Below are positions 1 to 7,642 of a DNA stretch of 64,000 nt, one piece after another. The position numbers were made by a program, and so were the translations under genes. The stretch is taken from contig CAKPGU010000008.1 of the NCBI GenBank assembly GCA_934155265.1, positions 11,195 through 75,194 on the forward strand, given 5' to 3'. Each line of letters starts with the position of its first letter. Position 1 is the first letter of the stretch. The notes beneath the pieces are model-generated. The model did no database searches. It saw only the letters and a list, made by a program, of their open reading frames with translations, and had not been told where the DNA came from. The stretch comes from an uncultured Clostridia bacterium. Its GTDB lineage: Bacteria; Bacillota; Clostridia; TANB77; CAG-508.

Positions 1-109
1 TAGAGATTTATCTAAAATTTGAGTTCATTTTTTATATATAATAAGAAAGTCTTTAAATATAGCAATGAAATAAAATACGAAAAAAAGTTCGAAAAAATCG
101 AAAAAAGTA

Positions 110-158
110 TTGACAAAAAATAAAAAAGTTATTATAATAACAAACGAACAAACATTTG
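110..158 (+). promoter_or_regulatory. recN promoter with a LexA/DinR-like box
   Basis: TTGACA at 110-115 and TATAAT at 133-138 are separated by 17 bp, a consensus vegetative promoter. Seven bases after the -10, positions 145-158 read CGAACAAACATTTG. This matches the Bacillus-type LexA (DinR) consensus CGAACRNRYGTTYG at 13 of the 14 positions. The consensus is recalled from memory. SOS control of recN is an inference. No gene is visible upstream in 1-109. Confidence 0.7.
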
Positions 159-222
159 TAACACGGTTTAAATAATAAGGCTTGAATTAAATTTTATTAT
201 ATATGAAGGGAAGCTTGTAATT

Positions 223-1851
223 ATGATAACAAATTTACATATTAAAAATATAGGAATAATAGATGATTTAGAGATTAACTTAAACAAAGGAATGAATGTA
301 TTAACAGGAGAAACAGGAGCAGGAAAAACATTAATAATAGACTCTATAAACATAATATGTGGAGGAAGATTTTCTAAAGAAATGATAAGAAAAGGTGAAA
401 ATCACTCATATGTAGAATTATGTATGTATGTTCCTGAGGATATAAATTCAGTAGATGGAAATATCATAATAACAAGAGAAATATATAATAATGGAAGAAA
501 TATGTGTAAAATAAATGGAAGACTAGTAACAGTATCTGAACTAAAAGATTTTATGAGCAATTATATAGAAATACATGGACAAAATGCTAATCAACAGTTA
601 TTAGACAATAGAACACATATAAAATATTTAGACAATTTTTCAGGAGAAAAAATATTTGAATTAAAAACAGAATATAAAGAAAAATACATAAGATATAATG
701 AAATAAAAAGAGAATTAAGAAGCAATTATGGAGATGAAAAAGAGAAACAAAGAAAATTAGATTTATTAAAATATCAATTAAATGAAATACAAGAATCAAA
801 ATTAAAAATAGGAGAAGAAGAACAACTAGAAGAAAAAAGAAAAATAATAATAAATTCAGAAAAGATAGCAAAGAACTTATCAGAAGCGGATATAGCAATA
901 GGGGAAAATACAATTGATATGATAGGAAAAGCCATAAGATCATTAGAGAAGATTGAAGATATTGACAAAAAATATGAAGAAACAGCATCAAATCTAAGGA
1001 ATATATATTATGAAATACAAGAAATATCTAGAGATGTTAATAGCAGTCTTGAGGATGTTAATTTTGACGAGCAAGAAAGAGAAGAAGTAGAAACAAGATT
1101 AGATACAATAGATAATTTAAAAAGAAAATATGGAAATAATATAGAAGAAATACTTAAATATGCAGAAGAGATAGAAGAAGAAATAAAGAAAATTGAAAAT
1201 GTAGATGAATATAATAATAAGTTAAAAGAAGAACAAAAAGTTATAGAAAAAGAAATGACACAAATAGCAGAAAAAATAAGTGAAAAAAGAAAAGAAAAAG
1301 CAAAAGACTTAAGTGAGAAAATAAACAAAGAATTAATAGATTTAGAAATGAAAAATGCAAAAATAAATGTTAAAGTAGAATATAAAGTAAATGAATTTTA
1401 TGAAGATGGAAAAGATCAAGTAGAAATATTTATAAAAACAAATGTAGGAGAAAATGAAAGTGAATTAGTAAAAATAGCATCAGGAGGAGAGATGTCAAGA
1501 ATAATGTTAGCAATAAAAAAAGTACTAGCAGATGTAGACAATATGCCAATAATGATATTTGACGAAATAGACACAGGAATTAGTGGAAAAGCAGCAAAAT
1601 CAGTTGCAAGCAAAATGAAAAGCATTTCACAAAAACATCAAGTACTATGTATATCACATTTAGCTCCAATAGCAGCAATAGCAGACAATAATTATTTTAT
1701 AAGCAAAAAAGTAGAAAATGAAAGAACATCAACAGGAGTAAAACTATTAAATGAACAAGAAGTTTTATGCGAGATTGCACGAATATCATCAGGAGATATA
1801 AATGATGTAACACTTCAATATGCAAGTGAACTAAGAAATAAAATAGCATAA
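223..1851 (+). CDS. recN: DNA repair protein RecN
   Basis: An SMC-like ATPase of 542 residues that acts at DNA double-strand breaks. The N-terminus carries the Walker A motif GETGAGKT at residues 29-36. A long, Lys/Glu-rich coiled-coil region fills roughly residues 150-380. The ABC-type signature ASGGEMSR is near residue 419, and the Walker B region IMIFDEIDTGISG begins near residue 443. The length is normal for the family (about 550). The ATG at 223 follows a GAAGGG ribosome site at 205-210. A consensus promoter with a LexA-like box lies directly upstream, which fits an SOS-inducible repair gene. In many Firmicutes argR precedes recN, but no such gene is seen in the short upstream sequence. 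Confidence 0.97.
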   Translation: MITNLHIKNIGIIDDLEINLNKGMNVLTGETGAGKTLIIDSINIICGGRFSKEMIRKGENHSYVELCMYVPEDINSVDGNIIITREIYNNGRNMCKINGRLVTVSELKDFMSNYIEIHGQNANQQLLDNRTHIKYLDNFSGEKIFELKTEYKEKYIRYNEIKRELRSNYGDEKEKQRKLDLLKYQLNEIQESKLKIGEEEQLEEKRKIIINSEKIAKNLSEADIAIGENTIDMIGKAIRSLEKIEDIDKKYEETASNLRNIYYEIQEISRDVNSSLEDVNFDEQEREEVETRLDTIDNLKRKYGNNIEEILKYAEEIEEEIKKIENVDEYNNKLKEEQKVIEKEMTQIAEKISEKRKEKAKDLSEKINKELIDLEMKNAKINVKVEYKVNEFYEDGKDQVEIFIKTNVGENESELVKIASGGEMSRIMLAIKKVLADVDNMPIMIFDEIDTGISGKAAKSVASKMKSISQKHQVLCISHLAPIAAIADNNYFISKKVENERTSTGVKLLNEQEVLCEIARISSGDINDVTLQYASELRNKIA

Positions 1852-1895
1852 TTTTTATAATGTATGTGTAGAAAGAATTAGAATATCAATAGCAA

Positions 1896-2177
1896 TTAAT
1901 AAGGATATCTTTCAAAAATATATTTTATTATTATATTAACATTAGAAGGGGAGATTTTAATAAAAACATCTTTATCAAGAGAAATCCACATATTGATATC
2001 GAAATTATATTGATTATCAGAAAAAGCAGCTGCGATTTCTGAAATTTCAATAGGATTAGGAAAATCTTGTTTCCAAGATAATAAATTTTTCTTTTGGATG
2101 TGAGAATTATAGAATTTATTTAAAAAATTATTAATTTCACCATCTTTATTACTAAACAAAATGACTTTTGCAACCAT
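1896..2177 (-). CDS. Conserved-looking small protein of unknown function
   Basis: A 93-residue protein, convergent with recN (44 bp between stop codons). Its ATG is preceded on the minus strand by a good AAAGGAG ribosome site, so it is probably a real gene. It has no signal peptide and no membrane helix. The middle part is acidic and aromatic (FPNPIEISEIAAAFSDN), and the end reads IIIKYIFERYPY. I do not recognise a family. There is no clear hairpin terminator between it and recN. Confidence 0.65.
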   Translation of the reverse strand: MVAKVILFSNKDGEINNFLNKFYNSHIQKKNLLSWKQDFPNPIEISEIAAAFSDNQYNFDINMWISLDKDVFIKISPSNVNIIIKYIFERYPY

Positions 2178-2322
2178 AAAAACTCCTTTTTATAATATTA
2201 TATTATGTGAAAAAAATGTAGAAAATATACTTTAATTACTATCAAGAATAAAAAATAAAAGTATGGAAACAATAAAAACAGTGACTTTGTCATAAAAAAA
2301 TAATTTTGAAAGGGTGAATATT

Positions 2323-2487
2323 ATGGAAGAAAAACAAACAATAAATTGTACAGTAGAAAGTTGTGCATATCAAGATGGAACAACAAATAAATGCACATTA
2401 CAAGCAATAAAAGTAGTTCCAACAGAAAATTGTGATACATGTGAAAATGATGAATCAATGTGTGGTAGTTACGAATATGCAGAATAA
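2323..2487 (+). CDS. DUF1540 domain small cysteine-rich protein
   Basis: A 54-residue protein with an AAAGGGTG ribosome site just before the ATG. Its cysteines (C9, C14, C24, C37, C40, C47) fall in the DUF1540 pattern, opening with the INCTVESCAY segment and continuing with a C-x5-IKVVP-x3-C run. DUF1540 proteins are small, probably metal-binding proteins common in Clostridia and of unknown role. The gene lies alone between the minus-strand unknown gene and the aldolase, which has its own promoter. Confidence 0.8.
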   Translation: MEEKQTINCTVESCAYQDGTTNKCTLQAIKVVPTENCDTCENDESMCGSYEYAE

Positions 2488-2505
2488 ATAAAATCTTCTA
2501 TTCTA

Positions 2506-2534
2506 TTGACAAAAAAAAGAAATAGAAATAAAAT
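2506..2534 (+). promoter_or_regulatory. Promoter of the aldolase gene
   Basis: TTGACA at 2506-2511 and TAAAAT at 2529-2534 are separated by exactly 17 bp. The start codon is 30 bp further on. Confidence 0.7.
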
Positions 2535-2563
2535 GATGGCAATAGAAAGGAAGAGTGATATAT

Positions 2564-3496
2564 ATGTCATTAGTAACAACAAAGGAAATGTTTGAAAAAG
2601 CAATGAAAGAAGGATATGCAATTGGGGCATTTAATGTAAATAATATGGAAATAATTCAAGGAATTGTTGATGCAGCAGCTGAGCAAAATTCACCAGTAAT
2701 ATTACAAGCATCATCAAGTGCCATAAAATATGCTAAAATAAATTATTTAATGAAAATGGTAGAAGCAGCAGTAGAAGAACATCCAAATATTCCAATAGCA
2801 ATACATCTAGATCATGGACCTGATTTTGAAACATGTAAAATGTGTGTTGATAGTGGATTTACATCGGTAATGTTTGATGGGTCAAAATATGATTTTGAAG
2901 AAAATATAAGATTAACAAAAGAAGTAGTTGACTATGCACATGCACATGGTGTAGTTGTAGAAGCAGAACTTGGAAAACTAGCAGGAATAGAAGATGATGT
3001 AAATGTATCAGCAGCAGATGCAATGTATACAGATCCAGAACAAGCAGAAGAATTTGTAAGAAGAACAGGTGTAGACTCACTTGCAATAGCAATAGGAACA
3101 AGCCATGGAGCATACAAATTCAAAGGAGAAGCAAAATTAAGATTCGATATTTTAAAACAAATAAAAGAAAGAATTCCAAATACACCAATAGTTTTGCATG
3201 GCGCTTCAACAGTAATACCAGAACTAGTAAATATGTGTAATGAATATGGTGGAAATATCCCAGGAGCAAAAGGAGTTCCAGATGAAATATTACACGAGGC
3301 AAGTATTTCAGGAGTTTCAAAAATAAATGTAGATACAGATTTAAGATTAGCAATGACAGCAGGAATAAGAAAAGTATTTACAGAAGATCCAAGTGCATTT
3401 GACCCAAGAAAATATTTAACACCAGCAAGAGATTTAGTAAAACAAACAGTAGCACATAAAATGAAAGATGTATTTGGCTCTGCAAATAAAGCATAA
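2564..3496 (+). CDS. fba: Class II fructose-bisphosphate aldolase
   Basis: A zinc-dependent aldolase of 310 residues that cleaves fructose 1,6-bisphosphate into dihydroxyacetone phosphate and glyceraldehyde 3-phosphate in glycolysis. Zinc ligands are visible in HLDHGPD (H84), GTSHGAYKF (H181) and VLHGAST (H212). The phosphate- and substrate-binding segments VEAELGKLAG and KINVDTDLR are also present. A GTG at 2555 is in frame, but the AGGAAG ribosome site at 2548-2553 is only 1 bp from it and 10 bp from the ATG at 2564, so the ATG is chosen. The gene is monocistronic, between its own promoter and a bidirectional terminator. Confidence 0.96.
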   Translation: MSLVTTKEMFEKAMKEGYAIGAFNVNNMEIIQGIVDAAAEQNSPVILQASSSAIKYAKINYLMKMVEAAVEEHPNIPIAIHLDHGPDFETCKMCVDSGFTSVMFDGSKYDFEENIRLTKEVVDYAHAHGVVVEAELGKLAGIEDDVNVSAADAMYTDPEQAEEFVRRTGVDSLAIAIGTSHGAYKFKGEAKLRFDILKQIKERIPNTPIVLHGASTVIPELVNMCNEYGGNIPGAKGVPDEILHEASISGVSKINVDTDLRLAMTAGIRKVFTEDPSAFDPRKYLTPARDLVKQTVAHKMKDVFGSANKA

Positions 3497-3502
3497 AAAA
3501 AA

Positions 3503-3532
3503 TTTAGATACCAGTTGGTATCTAAAATTTTT
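3503..3532. terminator. Bidirectional intrinsic terminator (fba / smpB)
   Basis: A perfect 10-bp stem, TTTAGATACC (3503-3512) with GGTATCTAAA (3517-3526), loop AGTT. It is followed by T-rich sequence on the + side and preceded by an A-run, giving U's for the minus strand. It separates the convergent fba and smpB genes. Confidence 0.85.
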
Positions 3533-3536
3533 ATAT

Positions 3537-4001
3537 TTAATTAAAGTTTTTAGCACTCATAGCTTTTTGCATTCTGCGTTCAGCATCTTTTTTTGCAATA
3601 TCTTGACGTTTATCATACAATTTCTTACCTTTGCCTAATCCAAGTTCTAATTTCACTAAACTTCCTTTAAAATAAAGACTAATAGGAACTAGACTATATC
3701 CATCTTGTTTAACCTTTCCAAATAGTTTATTAAGTTCTCTTCTGTTCAAAAGTAACTTTCTATCACGTAAAGGATTTTTATTAAAAATATTTCCATGCTC
3801 ATAAGGACTAATATGCATAGAATATATGTAACATTCACCATCTTTAAATCCAGCATAACTATCTTTCAAATTAACTTTTCCTGCTCGAATTGATTTTATT
3901 TCAGTACCAGATAAAACGATTCCAGCCTCATATTTATCTTCAATATTAAAATTATGATATGCAACTGGGTTTTTAGCAATCAACTTTGTATTTGAATTCA
4001 T
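3537..4001 (-). CDS. smpB: SsrA-binding protein SmpB
   Basis: The tmRNA partner that delivers SsrA RNA to stalled ribosomes; 154 residues, the usual length. Diagnostic segments are the early KNPVAYHNF region, YEAGIVLSGTEIKSIRAGKVNLKD in two parts (lines YEAGIVLSGTEIKS and IRAGKVNLKD), and the C-terminal basic tail GLGKGKKLYDKRQD. An ATG 12 bp upstream (4013) is in frame, but the GGAGG ribosome site overlaps it and is well spaced from the ATG at 4001, so the shorter start (MNSNTKLIAKN) is chosen. An extended -10 (TGTTATAAT on the minus strand, 4035-4043) lies upstream. No tmRNA gene is seen nearby. Confidence 0.95.
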   Translation of the reverse strand: MNSNTKLIAKNPVAYHNFNIEDKYEAGIVLSGTEIKSIRAGKVNLKDSYAGFKDGECYIYSMHISPYEHGNIFNKNPLRDRKLLLNRRELNKLFGKVKQDGYSLVPISLYFKGSLVKLELGLGKGKKLYDKRQDIAKKDAERRMQKAMSAKNFN

Positions 4002-4089
4002 AAAAGCCTCCATAAATAAATATTTCTAGCCTATATTATAACATACAAAATCAAATAATAAAAGAAAAAGAAACAATTAATTATAATTA

Positions 4090-4128
4090 TATACCAAGAA
4101 AAATGCATTTGTTATTTTTCTTGGTATA
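4090..4128. terminator. 15-bp perfect inverted repeat, probable terminator
   Basis: Positions 4090-4104 pair perfectly with 4114-4128, with a 9-nt loop. It lies just beyond the stop codon of the minus-strand small exported protein gene and upstream of smpB. The T-tract is poor, so it may terminate or attenuate rather than act as a strong intrinsic terminator. Confidence 0.55.
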
Positions 4129-4141
4129 AAACTAAACTAAA

Positions 4142-4624
4142 TTAATCATTATCATCATATCTTCTATTATTATTAAGTTGATTTGAATAATACCAAACTA
4201 AAGCAATAATAGCAACAACAGCAATAGCTAGAATAAGCCAAGTCCACATAGTAGAAGACATACCTAGAAAATTACCATTATTAGCAGCATTAGCTGTACC
4301 AGTTGTAGCAGTTCTATTAGCTGTATATCCAGTAGACTGAGTATTATTACCAGTTACATTAAGATTAGTAGTATTAGATCTTGTTGCATCATTCATTTTA
4401 TTTTCAGTATTATTAGTAGCATTTTTAGTATTATCAGTTACATTTTTAACAGCGCCCTCAACAGCATTTTCAGCTCCACCAACAGCACCACGAACATCAT
4501 TAACAGCATTATTAACACCATTCATAGCACCATCATTACCATCTGTAGCAAAACTGAAAGTTACTGCAAATGTAAAAATTAAAGACATTAATAAACCAAC
4601 AGTAAAAACTAATTTTTTACTCAT
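4142..4624 (-). CDS. Small exported, membrane-anchored protein of unknown function
   Basis: A 160-residue protein. It starts with a signal-like segment (MSKKLVFTVGLLMSLIFTFA, about residues 1-26) and ends with a transmembrane helix (about residues 128-150, WTWLILAIAVVAIIALVWYY) followed by a short Asn/Arg/Asp tail. Between them is a low-complexity Asn/Ala/Thr region with an 11-residue-like pattern of Val and Ala (NAVNDVRGAVGGAENAV), suggesting an amphipathic helix. The ATG at 4624 has an AAGGAGG ribosome site; a longer in-frame start at 4666 has none. The promoter carries a palindrome that exactly fills the -35/-10 spacer, so the gene is probably tightly regulated. I do not recognise a family. 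Confidence 0.75.
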   Translation of the reverse strand: MSKKLVFTVGLLMSLIFTFAVTFSFATDGNDGAMNGVNNAVNDVRGAVGGAENAVEGAVKNVTDNTKNATNNTENKMNDATRSNTTNLNVTGNNTQSTGYTANRTATTGTANAANNGNFLGMSSTMWTWLILAIAVVAIIALVWYYSNQLNNNRRYDDND

Positions 4625-4657
4625 AGTAAACCTCCTTAGAAATCGATTATTTGTTTT

Positions 4658-4685
4658 ATAATACAAACAAATATGTTTGGTGCAA
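4658..4685 (-). promoter_or_regulatory. Promoter with a palindromic operator candidate
   Basis: Minus-strand TTGCAC (4680-4685) and TATTAT (4658-4663) are separated by 16 bp. That whole spacer (4664-4679) is an inverted repeat, CAAACA-AATA-TGTTTG. A repressor dimer bound there would cover the promoter. This is inferred from symmetry alone. Confidence 0.55.
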
Positions 4686-4739
4686 TATAAAACTTATTTA
4701 TAGTATTATTTGTTTAAGACAAAATATACTTGAAAAATC

Positions 4740-4768
4740 TTGCAAAAAAATAAAAAATAATATAGAAT
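4740..4768 (+). promoter_or_regulatory. Promoter of the recX-scpA operon
   Basis: TTGCAA (4740-4745) and TAGAAT (4763-4768) are 17 bp apart, 64 bp before the recX start. Confidence 0.5.
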
Positions 4769-4832
4769 ATTAGGAAAAAGTAGAGATTCAGCAATAAAAA
4801 AGAACATTAAAAATGAAAGGAATTTCAAAAAA

Positions 4833-5285
4833 ATGAAAATAATAGAAAATTTTGAACCTACAACAAACATAGAAAGACTAAAAGAATTTGATGCGCAAAA
4901 AACAAAAGTATTCAAATATATAACATACAAAAAAAGAACAGAACAAGAAGTAAGAAAAAAATTCAAAGGGCAAATAGAAGAACAGATGCTAGAAGAAATA
5001 ATCGAATATTTAAAAGAAGCAAAATATTTAGATGACTATGAATTCATAGAAAAACAAGTAAGAGAATATATGAATTTAAAAACATTATCAATAAAAGAAA
5101 TCAAATATAAATTACTATCAAAAGGATTAGACAAAAAGCTTATAGAAAAATACATAGACAACAATTACGAAGAATTAAAAGAATATGAACAAAAATGTGC
5201 AGAAAAAATCAAAATAAAAAAATCAGAATTATCAGAAGAAGAAATAAAACAATATTTATATAGAAAAGGATATAAAATAGACTAA
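4833..5285 (+). CDS. recX: Regulatory protein RecX
   Basis: RecX modulates RecA filaments during recombination. The 150-residue protein has the family's repeated three-helix units. The first contains YITYKKRTEQEVRKKF, followed by EEIIEYLKEAKYLDDYEFIE and then IKEIKYKLLSKGLDKKLIE. It ends with a third unit (SEEEIKQYLYRKGYK). The ATG at 4833 has a GAAAGGA ribosome site about 12 bp upstream. Only 18 bp separate its stop from scpA, so the two are probably co-transcribed. It lies a few kilobases from recN, but recA is not in the window. Confidence 0.88.
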   Translation: MKIIENFEPTTNIERLKEFDAQKTKVFKYITYKKRTEQEVRKKFKGQIEEQMLEEIIEYLKEAKYLDDYEFIEKQVREYMNLKTLSIKEIKYKLLSKGLDKKLIEKYIDNNYEELKEYEQKCAEKIKIKKSELSEEEIKQYLYRKGYKID

Positions 5286-5303
5286 AAAAGAAAGGAACAC
5301 AAA

Positions 5304-6068
5304 ATGCAAAAAATACTAACACTTGAAACAAACAAATACTCAATAAAGCTAGAAAATTTTGAAGGACCACTTGATTTATTATGTCACTTAATAGACAAAA
5401 ATAAAATGGATATTTATGATATAAATTTAAGTGAAATAACAGATCAATATATTGAATACATAAATCAAATGGAAAAAATGAATTTAGAAATAACAAGTGA
5501 ATTTTTAGTAATGTCATCAACATTATTATATTTGAAATCAAAACACTTATTACCAAAAGCCCAAGAAGATGAAGAAGAAATAACAGAAGAAGAATTGATA
5601 AGAAGAATCATTGAATACAAAAAATACAAAGAAATAACTCAGAAATTAAAAGCAAATTTTATAGAATATTCAAAAAGGTTTTATAAAAAAGTAGAAGAAA
5701 TAGAACTCCCAAAGCAAAAAATAGAAAAAGAATATAATAAAGAGATGATACCAGAAGCATATAAAAACATACTCAAAAAAAATACAGAAAAGATAAATCA
5801 AAATGCATCAAACATAGAAAAAATTGCAATAACAGAAACATATACAGTAGGAGACACAGTAAAAGAAATGTACAGAGCATTAATAAAATTCAAGAAATTC
5901 ACATTTAACAAACTATTTTCAGTAAAAAAGCACAATAAAAAAGAAGTAGTAACAGCATTTTCAGGATTACTAGAAATGTCAAGAAGAAACAAAATAAAAA
6001 CAGAGCAAAGTGAACTTTTTGGAGATATAGAAGTAGAAAAAGCAAAAAATAAAATAATAAATCAATAA
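5304..6068 (+). CDS. scpA: Segregation and condensation protein A (ScpA)
   Basis: The kleisin subunit of the SMC-ScpAB complex that organises and segregates the chromosome; 254 residues, normal length. The N-terminal kleisin signature FEGPLDLLCHLIDKNKMDIYDI is split here as FEGPLDLLCHLIDKNKM then DIYDINLSEITDQY. It is followed by LEITSEFLVMSSTLLYLKSK and an acidic EDEEEITEEELIRR linker. The C-terminal winged-helix part (VTAFSGLLEMSRRNKI) that binds the SMC head is complete. AAAGGA at 5291-5296 precedes the ATG. scpB, its usual immediate neighbour, is not next to it. Confidence 0.95.
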   Translation: MQKILTLETNKYSIKLENFEGPLDLLCHLIDKNKMDIYDINLSEITDQYIEYINQMEKMNLEITSEFLVMSSTLLYLKSKHLLPKAQEDEEEITEEELIRRIIEYKKYKEITQKLKANFIEYSKRFYKKVEEIELPKQKIEKEYNKEMIPEAYKNILKKNTEKINQNASNIEKIAITETYTVGDTVKEMYRALIKFKKFTFNKLFSVKKHNKKEVVTAFSGLLEMSRRNKIKTEQSELFGDIEVEKAKNKIINQ

Positions 6069-6106
6069 TAAAATAAAAAGATGAAATTGTTTAAGAAAAA
6101 AGAAAA

Positions 6107-6754
6107 ATGAGAAAAATAATATTAAAGCCCAAAGCAAAGAACAAAAAGCTAAAAAGGTCAAAAGAGGTGATAATATTGTTTTTCTTTTTTATTTTTTTAA
6201 CAATCGTAATAATATTAATAATTATTATAGGAATAGCAATACATACAAGCAGAATAGGAATAGACATAAAAAACTTAATAATAAATACAGAAAATCCAAA
6301 AGGAAAAAAAATAAATGAAGAAAGTAAAATATATGTATACTTATTAATATTTGGAAAAATTAAACTATTCAAAAAAGACGTAAAAAAAATGAAACAGCCC
6401 AATTTAAAATTAGAAAAAGGAAAAATGGATGTAGATATAAAAATATTAAAAAATGTAGAATTAAAAATAAATTATAAAGAACTATTACAAAATATAGACA
6501 TAGATATAAAAAAAATCGATTTAAAAGCACAAATAGGAACACAAGATGCAGCATTAACAGCAATTCTTGTTGGAATTGCATCAAGTGTTTTAGGGATAAT
6601 TATAAAAAAGCCCAAATACCAAGTTCATCCAATATATTCAAATAAAAATGTATTAAAAATAAAAATAGAATGCATAATTTCTATTTATTTGATGCAATAT
6701 ATATATAAATTAATACGTGGGAAATTTGGGACCGGGTACAAAATTTACATTTGA
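6107..6754 (+). CDS. DUF2953 membrane-anchored protein (YtfI-like)
   Basis: A 215-residue protein with a basic N-terminus, a very hydrophobic helix at about residues 22-46, and a Lys-rich domain resembling DUF2953 (Bacillus YtfI). Function unknown. The next gene is ytfJ, the same order as in Bacillus and many Clostridia, which supports the call. There is no good ribosome site. The ATG overlaps the TGA of a nine-codon frame (6081-6110, ATGA overlap), so translational coupling is possible. The last ten or so residues (GKFGTGYKIYI) are read from a dispersed repeat (GGGACCGGGTACA at 6728-6740), so the original C-terminus has probably been replaced. Confidence 0.75.
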   Translation: MRKIILKPKAKNKKLKRSKEVIILFFFFIFLTIVIILIIIIGIAIHTSRIGIDIKNLIINTENPKGKKINEESKIYVYLLIFGKIKLFKKDVKKMKQPNLKLEKGKMDVDIKILKNVELKINYKELLQNIDIDIKKIDLKAQIGTQDAALTAILVGIASSVLGIIIKKPKYQVHPIYSNKNVLKIKIECIISIYLMQYIYKLIRGKFGTGYKIYI

Positions 6755-6878
6755 AAATTTGGGGACACATCTTAAAGCCCAAGAAAGTGCGTGGTTGACG
6801 GATTCTAAAAAAAATTGTAAAAAAAGAACCGGTCCAATTTTACTATTTTTAGCAAAAAAAGAACCGACCCCAAAATTA
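6726..6878. repeat. Dispersed REP-like repeat locus 1
   Basis: This gap before ytfJ holds GGGACCGGGTACA at 6728-6740, GGGGACACATCTT at 6761-6773, AAAAAGAACCGGTCC at 6821-6835 and AAAAAGAACCGACCCC near 6856-6871. The first copy lies inside the 3' end of the DUF2953 reading frame. The order of parts matches the locus at 10.57 kb. Confidence 0.85.
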
Positions 6879-6898
6879 TGAAAGGTGGAGAATATAAA

Positions 6899-7486
6899 AT
6901 GAGTGAACATCCAATAGAAAATCTAATGATAACTGCTATGAGCAGCATACAAGATATGGTTGATGTAAATACAATAATAGGAGAGCCTATAGAAACGCAA
7001 GCAGGAATTACAATAATACCAATATCAAAAGTAGGATTTGGTTTTGCAGCAGGAGGAAGTGAATTCAGTGGAGAGACATTAAAGGAATATAACAAAAAGG
7101 ATAAAGATGAAGAAATAGAATATAAACTTCCATTTGGAGGAGGAGCAGGAGCAGGAGTTTCAATAAGTCCAGTTGCATTTTTAGTTGTACAAGAAGGAAA
7201 TGTGAAACTAATGCCAGTAGATCATGATTCATGTATGGACAAACTCTTAGATTATGTTCCAGATTTGATACAAAAAATGAATGAAATGTTTAATAGATCT
7301 ATTAAAGAGAAGGAAGATAGAACAAAAAAAATTATTAATGAAATGCGAAATAGAAATTGTTATGCAGAAAAGCCAAAGAGTCAAGAAGTTAAAGAGCAAG
7401 AAAAGAAAATTGAAGAAAATGAAAACAAATCTGAATATCAAGAAACTTCTGATTATTTACAAGCTGATGGAGAAGAATTTGAATAA
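6899..7486 (+). CDS. ytfJ: Sporulation protein YtfJ / GerW family
   Basis: A 195-residue GerW-family protein. In Bacillus the family member is linked to sporulation and spore germination. Diagnostic segments are HPIENLMITAMSSIQDMVDV near the N-terminus, the GEPIETQAGITIIPISKV strand pair, and the Gly-rich FGFAAGGSEF and PFGGGAGAGVSISPVAFLVV. The C-terminal 55 residues are a charged Lys/Glu tail. An ATG 21 bp upstream is in frame, but AAAGGTGGAG at 6881-6890 is correctly spaced only for the ATG at 6899. An inverted repeat pair that looks like a terminator follows the stop. Confidence 0.93.
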   Translation: MSEHPIENLMITAMSSIQDMVDVNTIIGEPIETQAGITIIPISKVGFGFAAGGSEFSGETLKEYNKKDKDEEIEYKLPFGGGAGAGVSISPVAFLVVQEGNVKLMPVDHDSCMDKLLDYVPDLIQKMNEMFNRSIKEKEDRTKKIINEMRNRNCYAEKPKSQEVKEQEKKIEENENKSEYQETSDYLQADGEEFE

Positions 7487-7492
7487 TTGTAT

Positions 7493-7558
7493 AAAAATGT
7501 ACCCGGTCCAAAATGCACAATTATAAAATTAACAAAAATGGACCGGGTACATTTTTTA
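7493..7558 (+). terminator. REP-like inverted pair acting as a terminator (locus 2)
   Basis: Positions 7493-7510 (ending ATGTACCCGGTCCA) are perfectly complementary to 7539-7556, an 18-bp stem with a 28-nt loop. The second arm runs into TTTTTT. It sits 6 bp after the ytfJ stop codon, so two inverted copies of the dispersed repeat form what looks like an intrinsic terminator. Confidence 0.75.
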
Positions 7559-7569
7559 TATTTTATAAC

Positions 7570-7598
7570 TTGCTATTTTTTTTATTTTTTAGTAAAAT
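7570..7598 (+). promoter_or_regulatory. Promoter of the GT39-like gene
   Basis: TTGCTA (7570-7575) and TAAAAT (7593-7598) with a 17-bp spacer, 44 bp before the ATG. Confidence 0.5.
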
Positions 7599-7642
7599 AA
7601 GACTGTAAAAAATATAAAAGTAAAAGGAAGGAAACTAAAGAA

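Noticed and set aside
1..109. Possible 3' end of an upstream gene such as argR
   Set aside because: All frames are short and A/T-rich with no recognisable C-terminal motif.
2555..2563. GTG start for the aldolase three codons upstream
   Set aside because: The ribosome site ends 1 bp before the GTG but 10 bp before the ATG at 2564, and family N-termini start at MSLVTTKEMF-like sequence.
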